In this document: in pieces, positions 8,318-17,901 of the stretch | How positions within the stretch are numbered: position 1 is the first letter of the stretch | Layout of the letters: every line of letters starts with the position of its first letter | From: Pycnococcus provasolii | Taxonomy: Eukaryota; Chlorophyta; Pseudoscourfieldiophyceae; Pseudoscourfieldiales | Reading direction: 5' to 3' | DNA: 64,000 nucleotides | NCBI GenBank assembly: GCA_049487715.1 | Contig: CP150570.1 | Location: 434,001-498,000 of the forward strand | Made by a program: the position numbers and the translations under genes | Notes under the pieces: generated by a model | Told to the model about the DNA's origin: nothing | What the model saw: the letters and a program-made list of their open reading frames with translations, nothing else | Databases searched by the model: none

Positions 8318-10303
8318 ATGGTGAAGCAGTCTTTGGTGGCGGTCGCCCCTCCTCGTGCTGCCAGTAGTGCTTTGCCATCTGCATCAGCGACGTACCGCAA
8401 CTCATCAGCGGCATCAGGCATGACCACACCCGCGTTTGATTCCCTCTACCACATGTTCCGCGCGTCCGTCTCTAAGTTCCCGCAGAACAAGTGCCTCGGA
8501 TATCGACCGACCATCAACGGCGTGTCGGGTGACTACGCGTGGCTCACGTACAGTGAAGTTGGAGATCGTAGCGAGAAAATTGCAAGCGCGATGAAAAAAG
8601 CTGCAAACCTCGCCAAGGGAGATCGCGTTGGTGTGTACGGACCCAACTGCCCGCAGTGGATGATCGCCATGCAGGCGTGCAACCGCATGGGATACCCGTG
8701 CGTGCCGCTCTACGACACGCTCGGCGCGAACGCCATCGAGTACATCATGAACCACGCCGACGTCAAGGCGGCGGTCGTCGCCGCGGACAAACTCAAGGTG
8801 TTTCTGAGCGCAAAGTCGAACAACCTCAAGGTGGTCGTGTACTGGGGCGAAGCCAAGGACATCCCCGCCGCGCCAGCTGGAGTCACGCTGTACAGCTGGG
8901 ACGACTTCATGCAGCTCGGCTCCGCCAACCCCGTCGACGCCGACCCGCCGTCCGGAACGGACCTGTGCACGGTCATGTACACGTCGGGAACCACGGGCGA
9001 CCCCAAGGGCGTCATGATCAAGCACGAAAGCGTGCTCGTCACAACCGCCGCGGTGGAGCAGAACATGAAGGACGTTTGGGAGCCCATGACGTCCGAAGAC
9101 TGCTTCCTGTCGTACCTGCCGCTGGCGCACATCTTCGACCGCGTGGTCGAGGAGATGTTCCTGGGCATGGGAGGAAGCATCGGATACTGGCGTGGTGACA
9201 TCAAGCTCATGCTCGAGGACATCGCCGCACTGCGCCCCACGATGTTCATCGGCGTGCCGCGCGTCTTCGAGCGCATCTACAGCCGTGCGATGGAGAAGGT
9301 GAACGCGTCGTTCGTCAAGAAGTTCCTCTTCAACTGGGCAACCAGCACGAAGCTCAAGGCGCTCAACTCGGGCAAGTCCGCAGCAGCCGCAACGCCGCTC
9401 TTCGACAAGATTGTCTTCGCCACCTCCAAGAAGGCTCTCGGAGGTCGCGTTCGCGTCATCATCTCCGGTGCCGCGCCGCTCTCGCGCCACATCGAGGACT
9501 TCCTGCGCTGCGCCATGTGCTGCCCCGTCGTGCAAGGCTACGGGCTCACCGAGAGCACAGCCGCGTCGTTCATCGCGCCGCCCGACCAGTCGGAGTACGT
9601 CGGATCCGTGGGCATGCCGATGACCACCATCGAGTTGAAGGTCGAGTCGGTGCCCGACATGAACTACGACGCGTGCCCAGCCAGCGGCAACCCGAAGGGC
9701 GAGGTGTGCATCCGTGGAACGCCGCTCTTCCAGGGATACTTCAAGCAGGAGGAGATGACCGCGGAGGTGGTGGATGCCGACGGATTCTTCCACACCGGAG
9801 ACGTGGGCGAGATTGACCTGAAGAACAACACGCTGAAGATCATCGACCGGAAGAAGAACATCTTCAAGCTGTCGCAGGGCGAGTACGTGGCTGTCGAGAA
9901 GGTGGAGGAGATTTTCAGCAAGACTCCTGGCATTGACATGCTGTGGGTGTACGGAAACTCGTTCGAGGCGACGCTCGTGTGCGTGGTGGTCCCCAACGAG
10001 GATGCTCTCATGAGCTGGGCCAAGGGCAAGTTGTCTGGAGACTTCAAGACTGTCTGCGCGAGCGACGAGGCGCGCAAGTACGTCCTTGGAAACATGACCG
10101 CGGCGGGTAAGGAGGGAAAGCTCAAGGGCTTCGAGATGGTGAAGCACGTGCTCCTCGAGCCCGTGCCGTTTGACATGGATCGCGACATGCTCACTCCCAC
10201 CTTCAAGAAGAAGCGCCCGCAGCTGCTCAAGTACTACCAAAAGGAGATTGACGCCATGTACGTAGAGTTGAAGAAGAAGGAGGCGGCAAGGAACCAGGCA
10301 TAA
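8318..10303 (+). CDS. Long-chain acyl-CoA synthetase (AMP-forming)
   Basis: 661 residues from the ATG at 8318; the longer frame upstream begins only with TTG. ANL-superfamily enzyme that activates fatty acids to acyl-CoA via an acyl-adenylate. Visible motifs: P-loop YTSGTTGDPKG (about 221-231); SYLPLAHIFDRVVEE; GAAPLSRHIEDF; QGYGLTEST; and the adenylation/linker motif FFHTGDVGEIDLKNNTLKIIDRKKNIFKLSQGEYV split across about 490-530. Length and the DRKKNIFKLSQGEYVA signature fit the eukaryotic LACS/ACSL group. The first about 35 residues are Ala/Ser/Arg-rich and could be an organellar targeting peptide. A long antisense open frame over this gene is a codon-bias shadow. It serves lipid synthesis or peroxisomal beta-oxidation. 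Confidence 0.95.
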   Translation: MVKQSLVAVAPPRAASSALPSASATYRNSSAASGMTTPAFDSLYHMFRASVSKFPQNKCLGYRPTINGVSGDYAWLTYSEVGDRSEKIASAMKKAANLAKGDRVGVYGPNCPQWMIAMQACNRMGYPCVPLYDTLGANAIEYIMNHADVKAAVVAADKLKVFLSAKSNNLKVVVYWGEAKDIPAAPAGVTLYSWDDFMQLGSANPVDADPPSGTDLCTVMYTSGTTGDPKGVMIKHESVLVTTAAVEQNMKDVWEPMTSEDCFLSYLPLAHIFDRVVEEMFLGMGGSIGYWRGDIKLMLEDIAALRPTMFIGVPRVFERIYSRAMEKVNASFVKKFLFNWATSTKLKALNSGKSAAAATPLFDKIVFATSKKALGGRVRVIISGAAPLSRHIEDFLRCAMCCPVVQGYGLTESTAASFIAPPDQSEYVGSVGMPMTTIELKVESVPDMNYDACPASGNPKGEVCIRGTPLFQGYFKQEEMTAEVVDADGFFHTGDVGEIDLKNNTLKIIDRKKNIFKLSQGEYVAVEKVEEIFSKTPGIDMLWVYGNSFEATLVCVVVPNEDALMSWAKGKLSGDFKTVCASDEARKYVLGNMTAAGKEGKLKGFEMVKHVLLEPVPFDMDRDMLTPTFKKKRPQLLKYYQKEIDAMYVELKKKEAARNQA

Positions 10304-10461
10304 AAAAAAATTGTTGGACTCAGGCATACAAAACTGGATTGATTGGGTATGTGGGAGTTGAGGGGGTGGGCTGCGGTAAGTAACTTACTATGAGTAGTCT
10401 GCGGTCAGCGCAAACCGCTTGCATCCTAAAATACAACTAAACATTCACTTTACAGCATATA

Positions 10462-11652
10462 TCATGTATCAACACTCCCACCTCTGCTGTTGTCCCTTCT
10501 GAACATCTGCGACTTGGCGACACGCATTTTCGTCCACGCCTTGTCACGGTCGACGACAGCACCCGGCATCGTCTCAGCGATGCGGCATATGGAATCGTAC
10601 ACGCCGATGGCAAGCTCAAATTTCCCCTGCGCCTCCGCCAGTTCGCCAATTTTCGTGCGTAGCGCGACGGTGTCCACCGTCGGCCCGCTCTGCGCGTCCT
10701 CGACGTTCGGCAGGCAGAGCGTCAGCAGGCTCTGCGCACCTCGATGTTTGCCGTGCGCCTGCAGGAGCTGCACAGCGCGAGGCAGGCACAAGCCCTCGGC
10801 ACACACCTGCGCATTTTCCAGGCGGTCAGCGAGCGTCGCCAAGAGAGCGACGTCACCCATTGTCCTCGCCGTTGCCGTTGACGTGGTAGGTGGCTCGACG
10901 TTGTGCACGACTCGAGGCCTGCGCTCGCCGTCGTCGTCGAGCACCACGCCAACTTTCACTTGGAAGAGAGCGTTATTTTCCTGCGCCATGATTTCGTAGC
11001 ACCCTAGCGTTGCGACGACAGTGGTGGTTTCTCTGTTCTGCGACGTTCTGGGGTGCTGAAAGGTTGCCAACCACCTTTTTCTGTCATGTTTGCGATGAGA
11101 TTGCACTTTGTTCGTGCGAGCGTTGTGCGTGAACGACGTTTCCGTGTTATGGTTTGTTTCGCTTTGTAGCTGTGACTGTTGTGACGACGCCGACGACGAC
11201 GCCGACGCCGACGCGTCCTCCTCCAGTTCGTCTTTGGGAACGACCGCGTCCTCGTTGTGTGCGTCATTGGAACGATCGGCATGATGAGCATTGTCAGCAG
11301 CACCACCATGATTCCCATCATTGTCGTCGTCGTCATCGTCGGAGTCGTCGAGTTCATCAAGCAAAACGTTGGAAACTAAGGTGAAATCAGTACTCCTCGA
11401 AGAAGATTCTTCTAGCTCACTCAAAGAAGCTAAGATTAAAGACGAGACGGATCGCAAGGATGCGACAGAGCGACGCACGTGTTTAAAAATCAATGAGGTA
11501 TCACTCATAGAGACCCAAAGAGAGCTTGAAGATAAAAGAACAGAAGAACGACACATAGGGACGATGACAGGCAGTGACGGAGAAGATGGAGGCATCGAGG
11601 GAGAACAGGCTTGTGGTTGTGCTTGTGCTTGTGGTGACTCCTGAAACGCCAT
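10462..11652 (-). CDS. Unrecognised protein with acidic centre and TPR-like C-terminus
   Basis: 396 residues from the ATG at 11650-11652. The N-terminal third is Ser/Gln-rich. Residues about 103-150 are strongly acidic with an Asp run, then Ser/Ala- and Gln-rich. The conserved-looking part begins at about residue 220 (CYEIMAQENNALFQVKVGVVLDDDGER). The last 100 residues are helical, with GELAEAQGKFELAIGVYDSICRI resembling one TPR-type helix pair, preceded by LPRAVQLLQAHGKHRGAQSL. An internal ATG (codon MAQENN) could give a shorter protein. I do not recognise the family. Confidence 0.6.
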   Translation of the reverse strand: MAFQESPQAQAQPQACSPSMPPSSPSLPVIVPMCRSSVLLSSSSLWVSMSDTSLIFKHVRRSVASLRSVSSLILASLSELEESSSRSTDFTLVSNVLLDELDDSDDDDDDNDGNHGGAADNAHHADRSNDAHNEDAVVPKDELEEDASASASSSASSQQSQLQSETNHNTETSFTHNARTNKVQSHRKHDRKRWLATFQHPRTSQNRETTTVVATLGCYEIMAQENNALFQVKVGVVLDDDGERRPRVVHNVEPPTTSTATARTMGDVALLATLADRLENAQVCAEGLCLPRAVQLLQAHGKHRGAQSLLTLCLPNVEDAQSGPTVDTVALRTKIGELAEAQGKFELAIGVYDSICRIAETMPGAVVDRDKAWTKMRVAKSQMFRRDNSRGGSVDT

Positions 11653-12025
11653 AGAATATTATTTGAGAATGACGGCGGCAAATACTTTACAACGTCCCAA
11701 ACGCTCTTTTCTTTTCATTCCACGGGAAGAAGAAACCCTATTAAACAAGGGGAACCTAACCCCTAACCCTAACCCCTATTATTAGGGTTCGTTCATGGAT
11801 TCAGATTTGATTCGGGGTTTTATCTTAGGTTGTTCGGGGTTTTATCTTAGGTTCAGTTAGGGGTTTTAGTTCTTGACCTTTTCGGGGCACTGTTCTGTCC
11901 GTTACCCTTAAGGGCAAGTACCGCCCCCATGATTCTGATTCATCAGCGCATTTATTCGCATCCGCATCACCGTCGCCATCTGTCGTCATCTGTCGTCCTT
12001 TTAAAGGGGCTGTTTCTTGGGTTTC
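11653..12025. promoter_or_regulatory. Divergent spacer rich in CCCCTAACCC / TTCGGGGTTTT motifs
   Basis: 373 bases. Holds AACCCCTAACCCTAACCCC at about 11758-11776, then repeated TTCGGGGTTTTATCTTAGGTT units at about 11812-11855 and a further GTTAGGGGTTTTAG. Two direct copies of GGGGTTTTATCTTAGGTT are visible. Interpreted as a shared bidirectional promoter. Confidence 0.5.
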
Positions 12026-13177
12026 ATGTTAGCGCCCTTGACATTGTTGTGTGGTTTCCTGTTCACTTGTTTCTTACAACAACTTGCATATGCGTCGTCG
12101 TCACCATCACCATCACCATCACCACCACCAGTCTCACAAGTCTCATCTTCATCACAAGCGGCTTCCATCAGCGACGCAATGAACCTCGCCAATGAACTTA
12201 ACGTGCCCCAAACGTGCCTCGACTTCTCGTCCAAGCCTCTCAGAATCGCAAACGCGAAACGAATACAAGCGGCGAATAAAGAGCAGCCGACCATGCCTCT
12301 CATGCCTCTCGTCGACGTGCTCCTGCTTGACACGGCGCGCGCGAACGGTGACGCGGCGTGCGTCGCAGCAGCCCTCGCGGCGGGAGCGAACGTCGACGTC
12401 GTCGGCGAAGACGGCATCTCCGCCATCGGACACGCGGCAAGACACGGCGATGGAAAGGCCGTGGCGGAACTGCTGTCGAGTGGCATGACGCGCGATAGCG
12501 ACGCCGGCGCTCGAACGGGGTGCGCGCGCTGGCGATGCGGAGACGCGCTGCGTGCAGCCGCCGCAAACGCACGCGCGGACGTCGCACGCATGCTGCTGAA
12601 CGCCGCGACGGACGACCTGCACCGCGCCGTTGACGACGAGGGAAGAAATGCACTGCATGTCGCTATGCGAACAGCCGCGAGAGCAAGAGGTAACGCGGAC
12701 GTGAGACGCAAGGCGCACGCAATCGCAAAAATGGTGCTTCGCTTCGCCGCGCGTGTCAATGACCCAGAGTATGTGGACATACCCGAGGAAAGCGACGAGA
12801 ACTTCACGGCGTTGCACATCGCGAGTGCCGCTGGCGACGCAGAAGGGGTCAAGTTCCTGCTAGAGCTAGGAGCGATTCCCGCCATCACGGACGCGAACGG
12901 ACGCCTGCCGCGTCACGTCGCCTTAAACTCCGCGGTTCTTGAGCAGCTTCCGGTGCTCTCGAACGACGCGGAAACGCTCGTAGACGGCACGAAATTTGGA
13001 AAGGATGACGGTGCGCGCGTGGGCATCATCCATACATACTACACGCCCGCACCGAAGCGGCGCGAAGGCCAATCGACGTGGACGTGGTGGTCCATCACAC
13101 CTGCATTGCTCGCCTTCGTTTTGCTCGCGTGGTCCATCAGAGCGTTGGTGAACACGAGTGCCGTAAGTAAGTCGTAA
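12026..13177 (+). CDS. Signal-peptide ankyrin-repeat protein with C-terminal membrane anchor
   Basis: 383 residues from the ATG at 12026 (upstream extension only via TTG). Residues 1-23 (MLAPLTLLCGFLFTCFLQQL) form a signal peptide or anchor, followed by a Ser/Pro stretch. Ankyrin-type repeats follow: DGISAIGHAARHGDGKAVAELLSSG, GNALHVAMRTAARARGNADV-like units, and ENFTALHIASAAGDAEGVKFLLELGA with ITDANGRLPRHVAL. Near the C-terminus WWSITPALLAFVLLAWSIRAL is a membrane helix with a short tail. The predicted topology puts the ankyrin repeats in the lumen or outside, which is unusual. No specific orthologue recognised. Divergent from the preceding gene. Confidence 0.8.
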   Translation: MLAPLTLLCGFLFTCFLQQLAYASSSPSPSPSPPPVSQVSSSSQAASISDAMNLANELNVPQTCLDFSSKPLRIANAKRIQAANKEQPTMPLMPLVDVLLLDTARANGDAACVAAALAAGANVDVVGEDGISAIGHAARHGDGKAVAELLSSGMTRDSDAGARTGCARWRCGDALRAAAANARADVARMLLNAATDDLHRAVDDEGRNALHVAMRTAARARGNADVRRKAHAIAKMVLRFAARVNDPEYVDIPEESDENFTALHIASAAGDAEGVKFLLELGAIPAITDANGRLPRHVALNSAVLEQLPVLSNDAETLVDGTKFGKDDGARVGIIHTYYTPAPKRREGQSTWTWWSITPALLAFVLLAWSIRALVNTSAVSKS

Positions 13178-13476
13178 GGACTGGAGGAGTTGTATAACGT
13201 TTTTTTTTAAAAGATAAGTTCTGTGCCAGAGCGGGATCCCAGAGGCACCTTTTTTTTTCTCGACCTACCTATGTATTTTCTCGGATAGTTGCAAAAATAG
13301 TTCCGAGGAAAGTGTAAACTGATCAAACCTCAGTACGCATTTAATTTACAATGATTCATTCGGACGCCAAAGGCTGAAGGACGATCCTCTTTTCGAAGGA
13401 GAGCTCTACTTCGTGCTTCTCCGCGCTTTCCAGCAACTTCGCGTAAAAGGTCTCCCTTTGTTGCGTCGATGATATG

Positions 13477-14361
13477 TTATGTTCCCACCTTACCAAGCGC
13501 CGCGTCCGTGCGCGGGTCGGCGGTAAGCGCCTGCACCTCCGCGAGTACGCGGTCGACTTCCGTCTGCAAGCCGCGCAGTTGCACGAGGTGAAGGAGACGA
13601 AGCAACTTGACGACGTCGTCAGCGTCGCCCTGTGCGTCGATTCCACTCGACATGTCGTTTAGGTTCACGTTGACGCGTGCCCGCGGTGCATTGGCGAGTG
13701 CGCGCGTCTTCGGCGCGCCTTTATCCTTTTGTGCTGCTGCGCTATTCTTCCTAGACTCCGAGAGCAGACGTGCGCACGCGTCCGCGGTGTTTGTGGTTGC
13801 GCTTTGGGGGTGGTAGCAGCCGATTTCTCTCGCGAGCGTGTTGATTTCCTCGCGCACTGCGTCGTTCGCCGTGTTGGCGAACCTGCCTGAGTAGGGCTTC
13901 GCCTCTTCCATGTCGCGACTGCTCATCGTCACGGGAGGGAACGCCTTGTTCATTTCATCTTGTTTATCGGCGTATTCGTTCGCCACAGCTTCTCTCAGTA
14001 GGAACTCCGTGACTTGAGCTCTGACAGCAGGCGTTTCGAGGTTTGCGGGTTTTAGCGTATCGGAACTGTCGTATTCGAGTGCGACGAGGTACTCGATGAG
14101 AGTAGCGTTCCAGGTGTGTGAAGCGATATCTCGGAGCGGCGCCCTCTGAGGAGGCGGGTAGAGTCGAATTTTGAGATCCTCGAGCCAAGCGACGAGCGCA
14201 CGAAACGCCTCTGCACTTTTCGGGGAGAACTGAGAAGCGAGCGGGTATGCCAAAGCGTCTAACAGTACACGAACGTGACGGGACGGTGCAGATGCTGACG
14301 CTGACGCTGACGCTGACGCTGACGCTGACCCGGACGCACCACCACCTGACGCTGACGCCAT
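13477..14361 (-). CDS. RTRAF / CGI-99 (C14orf166) homologue
   Basis: 294 residues from the ATG at 14359-14361. After a Ser/Ala repeat leader encoded by GACGCT units, the N-terminal domain contains EAFRALVAWLEDLKIRLY, matching the WLEDQKIR motif of human RTRAF. The C-terminus KLLRLLHLVQLRGLQTEVD...VQALTADPRTDAALGKVG matches the RTRAF ending (LRLLHIEELRELQ...DPKTDHRLGKVG). In animals RTRAF is a subunit of the tRNA ligase complex (with RTCB and DDX1) and binds RNA polymerase II and cap complexes. It is longer than human RTRAF (244 residues) through a low-complexity middle. Divergent from the hydroxylase gene. Confidence 0.87.
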   Translation of the reverse strand: MASASGGGASGSASASASASASASAPSRHVRVLLDALAYPLASQFSPKSAEAFRALVAWLEDLKIRLYPPPQRAPLRDIASHTWNATLIEYLVALEYDSSDTLKPANLETPAVRAQVTEFLLREAVANEYADKQDEMNKAFPPVTMSSRDMEEAKPYSGRFANTANDAVREEINTLAREIGCYHPQSATTNTADACARLLSESRKNSAAAQKDKGAPKTRALANAPRARVNVNLNDMSSGIDAQGDADDVVKLLRLLHLVQLRGLQTEVDRVLAEVQALTADPRTDAALGKVGT

Positions 14362-14708
14362 ATGGGTAGTCCTATTATGGAGGCAGGGTACCCGAAGAAG
14401 AAGTGAAAACTCGAACAAAACATGTGTTTCGAAAAGAAACCCCGAAACACAGCGGCCCGAAAAGAAACCCCGAAACAGTAAACACAGACAGCGGCCCGAA
14501 AAGAAACCCCTAAACCTTAACCTTGAAAGGAAAAGAAACCCCTAAAAGGAAAAGGAACCCCTAAAAAGGAACTTCTGAAACCCCTAAAAGAACTCGGAGG
14601 AGGAAAAAAACCCGGGGGAGGTAGTTTTTTGTGCCACCTGGCAGTCCATCCGCATCCGGATGGGAGCTCCTTTCCCTGCTATTTGGCTAAAAGCGAATCA
14701 TTCGTGTG
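14362..14708. promoter_or_regulatory. Divergent spacer with tandem GAAACCCCGAAAC / AACCCCTAAA motifs
   Basis: 347 bases. Contains GAAACCCCGAAACA (about 14437 and 14466) separated by a direct repeat of CAGCGGCCCGAAAAGAAACC (about 14450 and 14489), then several AAACCCCTAAA copies (about 14505-14590). This is the densest cluster of the window's recurrent spacer motif. Probable shared promoter. Confidence 0.5.
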
Positions 14709-15704
14709 ATGAGCCTCAGTGTTGAAAGTCACGTCATTATCGTAGTACGCCTTAAAGGCAGTGCTGTTACTTGCATGTCATTATTTCAAGCTCGTCATTT
14801 CAAGCATCGACACGCGATGGGCTGGTCTAGGCAGGTTTTATGGGATTTCGTCATCACCGTTTCAGTGCGTGTCTATATCGTCGCCGCGTTCACGACGATG
14901 TGTCTCCGGAAAAAACATGCGGATGCTTTCGTGCAAAATGCTTGGGACGACCTGCGGGTGCGGTGGTGGTTTCAACACGACACGTTTGAGCCCATCTTAG
15001 CTACCACGTCGTTCGCCTTTTGGATGGCTCTGTGGTACGCCGTTGACCTCGTCGCTTACGCGCACATTCCCACGAGGTACAGACTGCAAACTTCCGAAAG
15101 CATGCACCAGTGGAAACCGCAAGGACACGTCGCGCAAGAGGTACTTCTCTACCTGGCACCGCTGGCGATGTACGACTACGTCAAGCCGAGGCGCGTTCTT
15201 CCACCCGACGCACCCACCGCACTCGCGTGCCTCGCGCAGGTTATGTGCAGCCTGCTTCTCTACGACTGCCTCTTCGCAATCTTCCATAGAGCCATGCACA
15301 GCCATCCCGTGCTGTATCGTCGTGTGCACGCAAAGCACCACCACAACGCCGTCGTGCGTGCTCGCGACGCCGTGCGCGTCAGTGCTCTCGAGCAGCTCGT
15401 GGACGTATCGTGCAGCATCCTCGCACTCAAGCTCACAGGAAGCCACCCACTCAGCCGTGCGATTCACAACATCGTCATCACGTTCTTGATCACCGAGCTG
15501 CATTCCGGCTACTCGTTCCCTTGGAGTTTCGAGAGCGTCGTTCCTTACGGTCTATACCTGGGTCCTACGAAGCACGTCTTGCACCACAGCGTGAACGCGC
15601 CTTACTACGCGAAATTTTTCGCCGTACTTGAGTGTATGCCTTCAATGGATGTGCTGCGAGTGTGTAAGCATACTAGTAGGGATTGGTCTGCGCGTCGTGC
15701 GTAG
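14709..15704 (+). CDS. Fatty acid hydroxylase / sterol desaturase superfamily membrane enzyme
   Basis: 331 residues from the ATG at 14709; MGWSRQ at 14818 is an alternative start. The three His clusters that bind the di-iron centre are present: HRAMHSH (about 193-199), HAKHHH (about 207-212) and HVLHHS (about 289-294), with an additional ELHSGY. Hydrophobic stretches at about 42-62, 98-118 and 165-190 flank them. Members oxidise sterols (C5-desaturase, C4-methyl oxidase) or fatty acids and aldehydes at the ER. The substrate cannot be assigned. Convergent with the GC-rich F-box-like gene. Confidence 0.85.
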   Translation: MSLSVESHVIIVVRLKGSAVTCMSLFQARHFKHRHAMGWSRQVLWDFVITVSVRVYIVAAFTTMCLRKKHADAFVQNAWDDLRVRWWFQHDTFEPILATTSFAFWMALWYAVDLVAYAHIPTRYRLQTSESMHQWKPQGHVAQEVLLYLAPLAMYDYVKPRRVLPPDAPTALACLAQVMCSLLLYDCLFAIFHRAMHSHPVLYRRVHAKHHHNAVVRARDAVRVSALEQLVDVSCSILALKLTGSHPLSRAIHNIVITFLITELHSGYSFPWSFESVVPYGLYLGPTKHVLHHSVNAPYYAKFFAVLECMPSMDVLRVCKHTSRDWSARRA

Positions 15705-15779
15705 TCACTTCACTTGTCTTACTATATATCATGTTTAACTAACTTTTTTAATTCTCAAGGTGTACAAGTGTTAAGCACA

Positions 15780-17133
15780 TCACTTCGCTCGGGCGAGTGC
15801 GTCGAGGGTGTCCTGAGGGTCCTTCAGCCGCAGCAGCCGCAGGAAGGGCGCAAACTCGCGCAGAAGGCTCCAGGGCCCCTCCGTCTCCGCGCCGAAGATG
15901 CGATCCAACCCAATCAGCCGCGCTCGAGCGATGTGTTCCCCCGCCCTGCGTGAGGGATTCGGTGCGGCACGGGTCGGGCCGCATCCCCCCGAGCACGCAG
16001 ATGAGCGCGCAGAGCTCGCGCGTGTTGAGCGCGACGATGTTTGCCGCCTCCTGGAACGCCGCCGCCGACGCGGCGTCCCACGCGCCCTCCGGGTCCATCC
16101 ACGCCCCGTCGCCAAAGTCACTGTAGGTGCTGATGGGGCGCCAGTCGCCGGCGCCGTCGGGGCGCCAGCTGGCGGAGAATGCGAAGCCGTCGCCGCCCCC
16201 CTCGCTCCTGGTGGACGTGAACCAGCAACACCAGAGATGCCACTGCACGCGCAGGGTCGCGCCCGCCCCGCAGCGCAGCTCGAACGCGTGCGGCAGCGCC
16301 AAGGCGCCGGCGTTCATGTACATGTCCGTGGCCTCCCCCTGCGCCCGCTCCGCGGCGAAGGTCACGGCGCAGCGCGCCTCCAGCGCCTGACCGAACGCCG
16401 CCAGCTGCGCCGCCTTGGCGGCGTCCGCCTCGCCCTTGGCCCACCCCGCGAGCACCGCGCCGCAGTGCGCTGTGTGCCGCCACGCCGCCGACGCGCGCCC
16501 AACGCGCCGCAGAAGCGCCAGCGCCTTTCGGATATCGCTCGTGGGGTCAGCCGCCGGCGCCTCCTCGGTGAGCGGGTTGGGCGCCTCCACCTCCTCGCCC
16601 CCCACCCCGAACCACTCGACGCCGTCCGCCCAATAGCCCGCCGGCGCGCCGTTTCGCAGCGCCGATGCCTCGCCGGCGCGGTGCAAGCCGCGCCAGAGGA
16701 CATACCAGGGCCGCAACTCAGCCCACACCGGCGCCTCTTGATTGGCGTCCGCCGCGTCCTCCGCCTCTTCGCGCCGAGCTTCCTCCAGGCCATACGGCGG
16801 CCAGCAGTCGTGCGCCCAAGAGAGGGTGGGAGAGGCGGCTGCCGCCATCAACCGACGGAGGCGCTTCTGAACTATCTGCCGGTGGTCGTACGGATCTGAC
16901 GCCTCTTCCTCCCCGGACGTGCCCTCATCGCCCGCCGCCGCAGTCGCCTCCCGCTCCGCCGCCTCGGCGCTCAGCGCATATGCCCGCATCGCCGGCACAG
17001 CGCCGACCAACCACGCCCTGCAAACCGCCGCGCCCCGCACCAGCTCCCGCGCCTCACACCCCGACGCGCCCACCGCCGCAAGCATCACGCGCGACACCAG
17101 CGCCGGATCCGACAGCACCTTCTGCGCCGCCAT
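15780..17133 (-). CDS. GC-rich F-box-like protein with a frame break near its 3' end
   Basis: Starts at the ATG at 17131-17133. The N-terminus DPALVSRVMLAAV...CEARELVRGAAVCRAWLVGAVPAM resembles an F-box (helix, then VCRAW), so an SCF adaptor role is possible. The rest has many Trp and Ala and no domain I recognise. The original frame runs on to 15748, but its tail after GGMRPDP looks random. A shifted frame from about 15955 to 15780 reads GEHIARARLIGLDRIF...LLREFAPFLRLLRLKDPQD and ends at a stop, like a true C-terminus. Either one G too many in a G5 run or a 25-base GT-AG intron (15950-15974, donor GTGCCG) would join them. GC content is visibly higher than in neighbours. Confidence 0.65.
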
Positions 17134-17901
17134 AACCAACTCGCGTGTGTGTTTTCCCGCTACAAACGTTTATGAGATGAGGCGGGTGTGGCGCGCTGGG
17201 GCTGGTCCGGCAGCCGGGTTTTGCACTGGCCAAATCGGTTGGCAGTGCTCCCAGGGGAGTTTAAGACATTTCATAGGCTGTTTGGCCCGGAATATGACAT
17301 ATCATAGACTAAGGTAGGCTGTTTCAGACTGGTCGGCGAAATAGGTCGGCATTTTTTTGGTCGGCGGGACAGGTCGAGGATCGTGAAATTCATCTTGGTC
17401 GGTTGAAATGGTCGCGTCTCCAGAGTATAGGGCTAGGGTATAAGAAACGACCCTCCCATCTGAAACCCTCCCATCCCGCGCGATCATCAGCGCTGCTGGC
17501 TGAGTCTTGGGTTACGATAATTTCTGCCGGGTACGACCATTTCTGCCGACCTAGCTTGCAGGTTAAATCATGGACTGATTTTACCTAATAAAATTTGATC
17601 AATCTGAAACAGCCTATGATATGTCTTATTCCGGGCCAAACAGCCTATGAAATGTCTTAAACTCGGGAAAAATACTGGAGTGGGCCGTCCGTTCCCGACC
17701 AAACTAGTTCTTACCCAACGTGTTGTTTCATTCATAAAACTTTAACGGGACCCGAAGGTTGTTGTGTTTGGACCTCCCCCCCCCCCCCCCCTGGCCCACA
17801 CACACTCCCCGGTAAAACTTTAGTGGAGATCACAACTCAAAATAGTGCTTGACGGTCCCTTAAAGAGTCACCTTGTTTAAGGAGTGGCCGCACACGCACA
17901 G
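17134..17901. other. Divergent spacer holding the MITE-like element
   Basis: Between the starts of the F-box-like gene and the 13-residue-repeat gene. Apart from the inverted-repeat element it holds a poly-C tract (about 17776-17791) and an AT-rich segment. No supported ORF, and the usual telo-box-like motif is not evident. Confidence 0.4.
17257..17664. mobile_element. MITE-like element with about 60-bp terminal inverted repeats
   Basis: The left end (GAGTTTAAGACATTTCATAG, followed by GCTGTTTGGCCCGGAATA) is nearly a perfect inverted copy of the right end (17604-17664), including the inner CTGAAACAGCC. The left arm carries a 10-base insertion. About 408 bp long, no ORF, with a T/G-rich interior repeating GGTCGGC. 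GGG flanks both sides and could be a 3-bp target duplication, but that is weak. Confidence 0.75.

Noticed and set aside
8414-10327. 637-codon open frame antisense to the acyl-CoA synthetase
   Set aside because: It mirrors the full coding span of a certain gene, and its His/Leu/Arg/Val-rich composition is typical of antisense of GC3-biased codons.
15898-16899. 333-codon frame opposite the GC-rich F-box-like gene
   Set aside because: Arg/Pro/Gly-rich with no domain; expected from high GC with few stops.
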